In this document: piece by piece, positions 63,345 to 64,000 of the stretch | Layout of the letters: each line of letters begins with the position of its first letter | How positions within the stretch are numbered: position 1 is the stretch's first letter | Assembly: GCF_002944405.1 (NCBI RefSeq) | Contig: NZ_CP024307.1 | Span: forward strand, 3,058,501 to 3,122,500 | Direction: 5' to 3' | Length of the DNA stretch: 64,000 bases | Source: Sinorhizobium fredii | Lineage (GTDB): Bacteria > Pseudomonadota > Alphaproteobacteria > Rhizobiales > Rhizobiaceae | Position numbers and translations under genes: made by a program | Notes under the pieces: generated by a model | Told to the model about the DNA's origin: nothing | The model's input: the letters and a program-made list of their open reading frames with translations, nothing else | The model's database searches: none

Positions 63345-64000
63345 TCAGAGCCCGACAACGCCTGGCAATTCCGAGATGCCGGCGATCTCGGTATAACCGT
63401 AATAGGGATTGGCCGGCTCGTGACCGCGATTGACCCAAACCTTATTCTTGATCCCGAGGTCATGAGCGGACATCAGATCGTAGCGGAACGAGGAGGAGCA
63501 ATGCAGTATGTCCTCCGGACCGCAGCCAAGCATGTCGAGCATATATTCGAAGGCCCGGAAGTGCGGCTTGTAGGCCTGAGCCTCTTCGGCGGTGTAAACG
63601 GCGTGGAAAGGCGCGCCGAGCTTCTCGACGTTGGACATGATCTGCGAGTTCATTGCATTTGACAGGATGACCAGCGGAATCTCCTTGGCCACCTTGGCAA
63701 GCCCAGCCGGAACGTCCGGATGCGGCCCCCAGGTGGGAACGCGTTCGTATACCATCTGGGCGTCTTCGTCCTTGAAGTCGACGCCGTTGCGTTTGCAGGT
63801 CCTCGCCAGTGCGTTATGGACCACCTCCGCATAGGGCTTCCAGGCGGCCATGACTTCATCGAGTCGGTACGCCGAGAAGTCCGCGATGAATTGCAGCATC
63901 TTCTGCTCGCTCATGCGGTCGCCGTAAAGATCGCGTGCCGCCTCCGCCATCTGAAAGTTGATCAGCGTGCCGTGGCAGTCGAAGGTGATGTATTTTGGGC
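63345..64000 (-). CDS. Type II haloacid dehalogenase-like HAD hydrolase (copy 2, cut by window edge)
   Basis: The frame runs off the right edge; 218 residues are visible. ITFDCHGTLINFQ (nucleophile Asp), VILSNAMNSQIMSNVEKLGA, AQAYKPH, SSSFRYDLMSAHDLG and NKVWVNRGHEPANPYYGYTE match the HAD at 3441 closely. Only a few N-terminal residues are outside. It probably starts the right-hand module of kinase, aminotransferase and Lrp. Confidence 0.85.
   Translation of the reverse strand, partial: PKYITFDCHGTLINFQMAEAARDLYGDRMSEQKMLQFIADFSAYRLDEVMAAWKPYAEVVHNALARTCKRNGVDFKDEDAQMVYERVPTWGPHPDVPAGLAKVAKEIPLVILSNAMNSQIMSNVEKLGAPFHAVYTAEEAQAYKPHFRAFEYMLDMLGCGPEDILHCSSSFRYDLMSAHDLGIKNKVWVNRGHEPANPYYGYTEIAGISELPGVVGL

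Noticed and set aside
1..64000. CRISPR array, prophage or integrative element ends
   Set aside because: No regularly spaced repeats, phage structural genes, integrase or conjugation genes were seen.

Overview
The window looks like part of an accessory replicon (plasmid or chromid) of a rhizobium-like alphaproteobacterium of the order Hyphomicrobiales. The evidence is GC-rich coding, rhizobial-style ABC transporters and Lrp/GntR/LysR regulators, an ehu/eut-like operon, and decayed IS630 copies. There are no rRNA, tRNA, replication or core housekeeping genes. I cannot fix the genus from sequence alone.

Almost every gene belongs to uptake, catabolism or control of unusual amino acids, mainly hydroxy- and diamino-acids. 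Reading left to right: (1) 0.1-3.2 kb, a decaying 2,3-diaminopropionate module (diaminopropionate ammonia-lyase, an M20 ureidase with a late frameshift, a truncated M20 amidohydrolase, a divergent Lrp stub). (2) 3.4-8.9 kb, a HAD hydrolase, an APH-fold small-molecule kinase plus a class III aminotransferase/phospho-lyase-type enzyme, a GntR and an Lrp regulator, and a HAD remnant. (3) 9-12.9 kb, two GNATs and an AT-richer pair (ornithine-cyclodeaminase-family reductase plus threonine-dehydratase-family enzyme). (4) 13-18 kb, an IS630 scar, a PuuB/DadA-like FAD oxidoreductase, a 2-hydroxyacid dehydrogenase, a broken argE-like gene and a two-domain GNAT. (5) 18.3-23.6 kb, an apparent homoserine-to-fumarate operon (homoserine dehydrogenase, aldehyde dehydrogenase, aspartase, a ThrB-like pseudokinase, Lrp). 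(6) 23.8-30.5 kb, an aldehyde dehydrogenase, LysR, a DSD1-type aldolase, RidA and an FAD oxidase, followed by a cupin pseudogene and a scar of a second ridA-FAD copy. (7) 30.5-34.1 kb, a threonine-dehydratase homologue, L-threonine aldolase and a broken IS630. (8) 34.4-44.9 kb, a GNAT, cupin, succinate-semialdehyde-type dehydrogenase, eutC and eutB homologues, another cupin, a complete polar amino-acid ABC transporter and a class III aminotransferase. (9) 45.4-55.6 kb, two Lrp regulators, two FAD oxidoreductases, an oligopeptide/opine-type ABC transporter and a GntR regulator. (10) 55.7-59.5 kb, LysR, DUF1537 acid-sugar kinase, PdxA2 and a TIM-barrel protein. (11) 59.6-64 kb, a second copy of the module in (2): FAD fragment, Lrp, aminotransferase, APH kinase and HAD.

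The genes combine into short funnels. Dehydratase plus cyclodeaminase-family reductase can deoxygenate hydroxy-amino acids. Aldolases give glycine plus an aldehyde, which the aldehyde dehydrogenases oxidise. Aminotransferase plus semialdehyde dehydrogenase leads a diamino acid to a dicarboxylate. Homoserine goes through aspartate semialdehyde and aspartate to fumarate. The same accessory parts recur with each funnel (Lrp of one subtype three times, two-domain GNAT three times, DUF861-like cupin three times plus a pseudogene, HAD twice plus a remnant, APH kinase plus aminotransferase twice, FAD oxidoreductase four times plus two fragments). The region therefore looks assembled by duplication and transfer of catabolic kits. 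A roughly 52-bp promoter/operator occurs twice, 17 kb apart, tying region (8) to region (9). A plausible reading, inferred only, is that the region lets a rhizosphere bacterium feed on non-protein amino acids of legume hosts.
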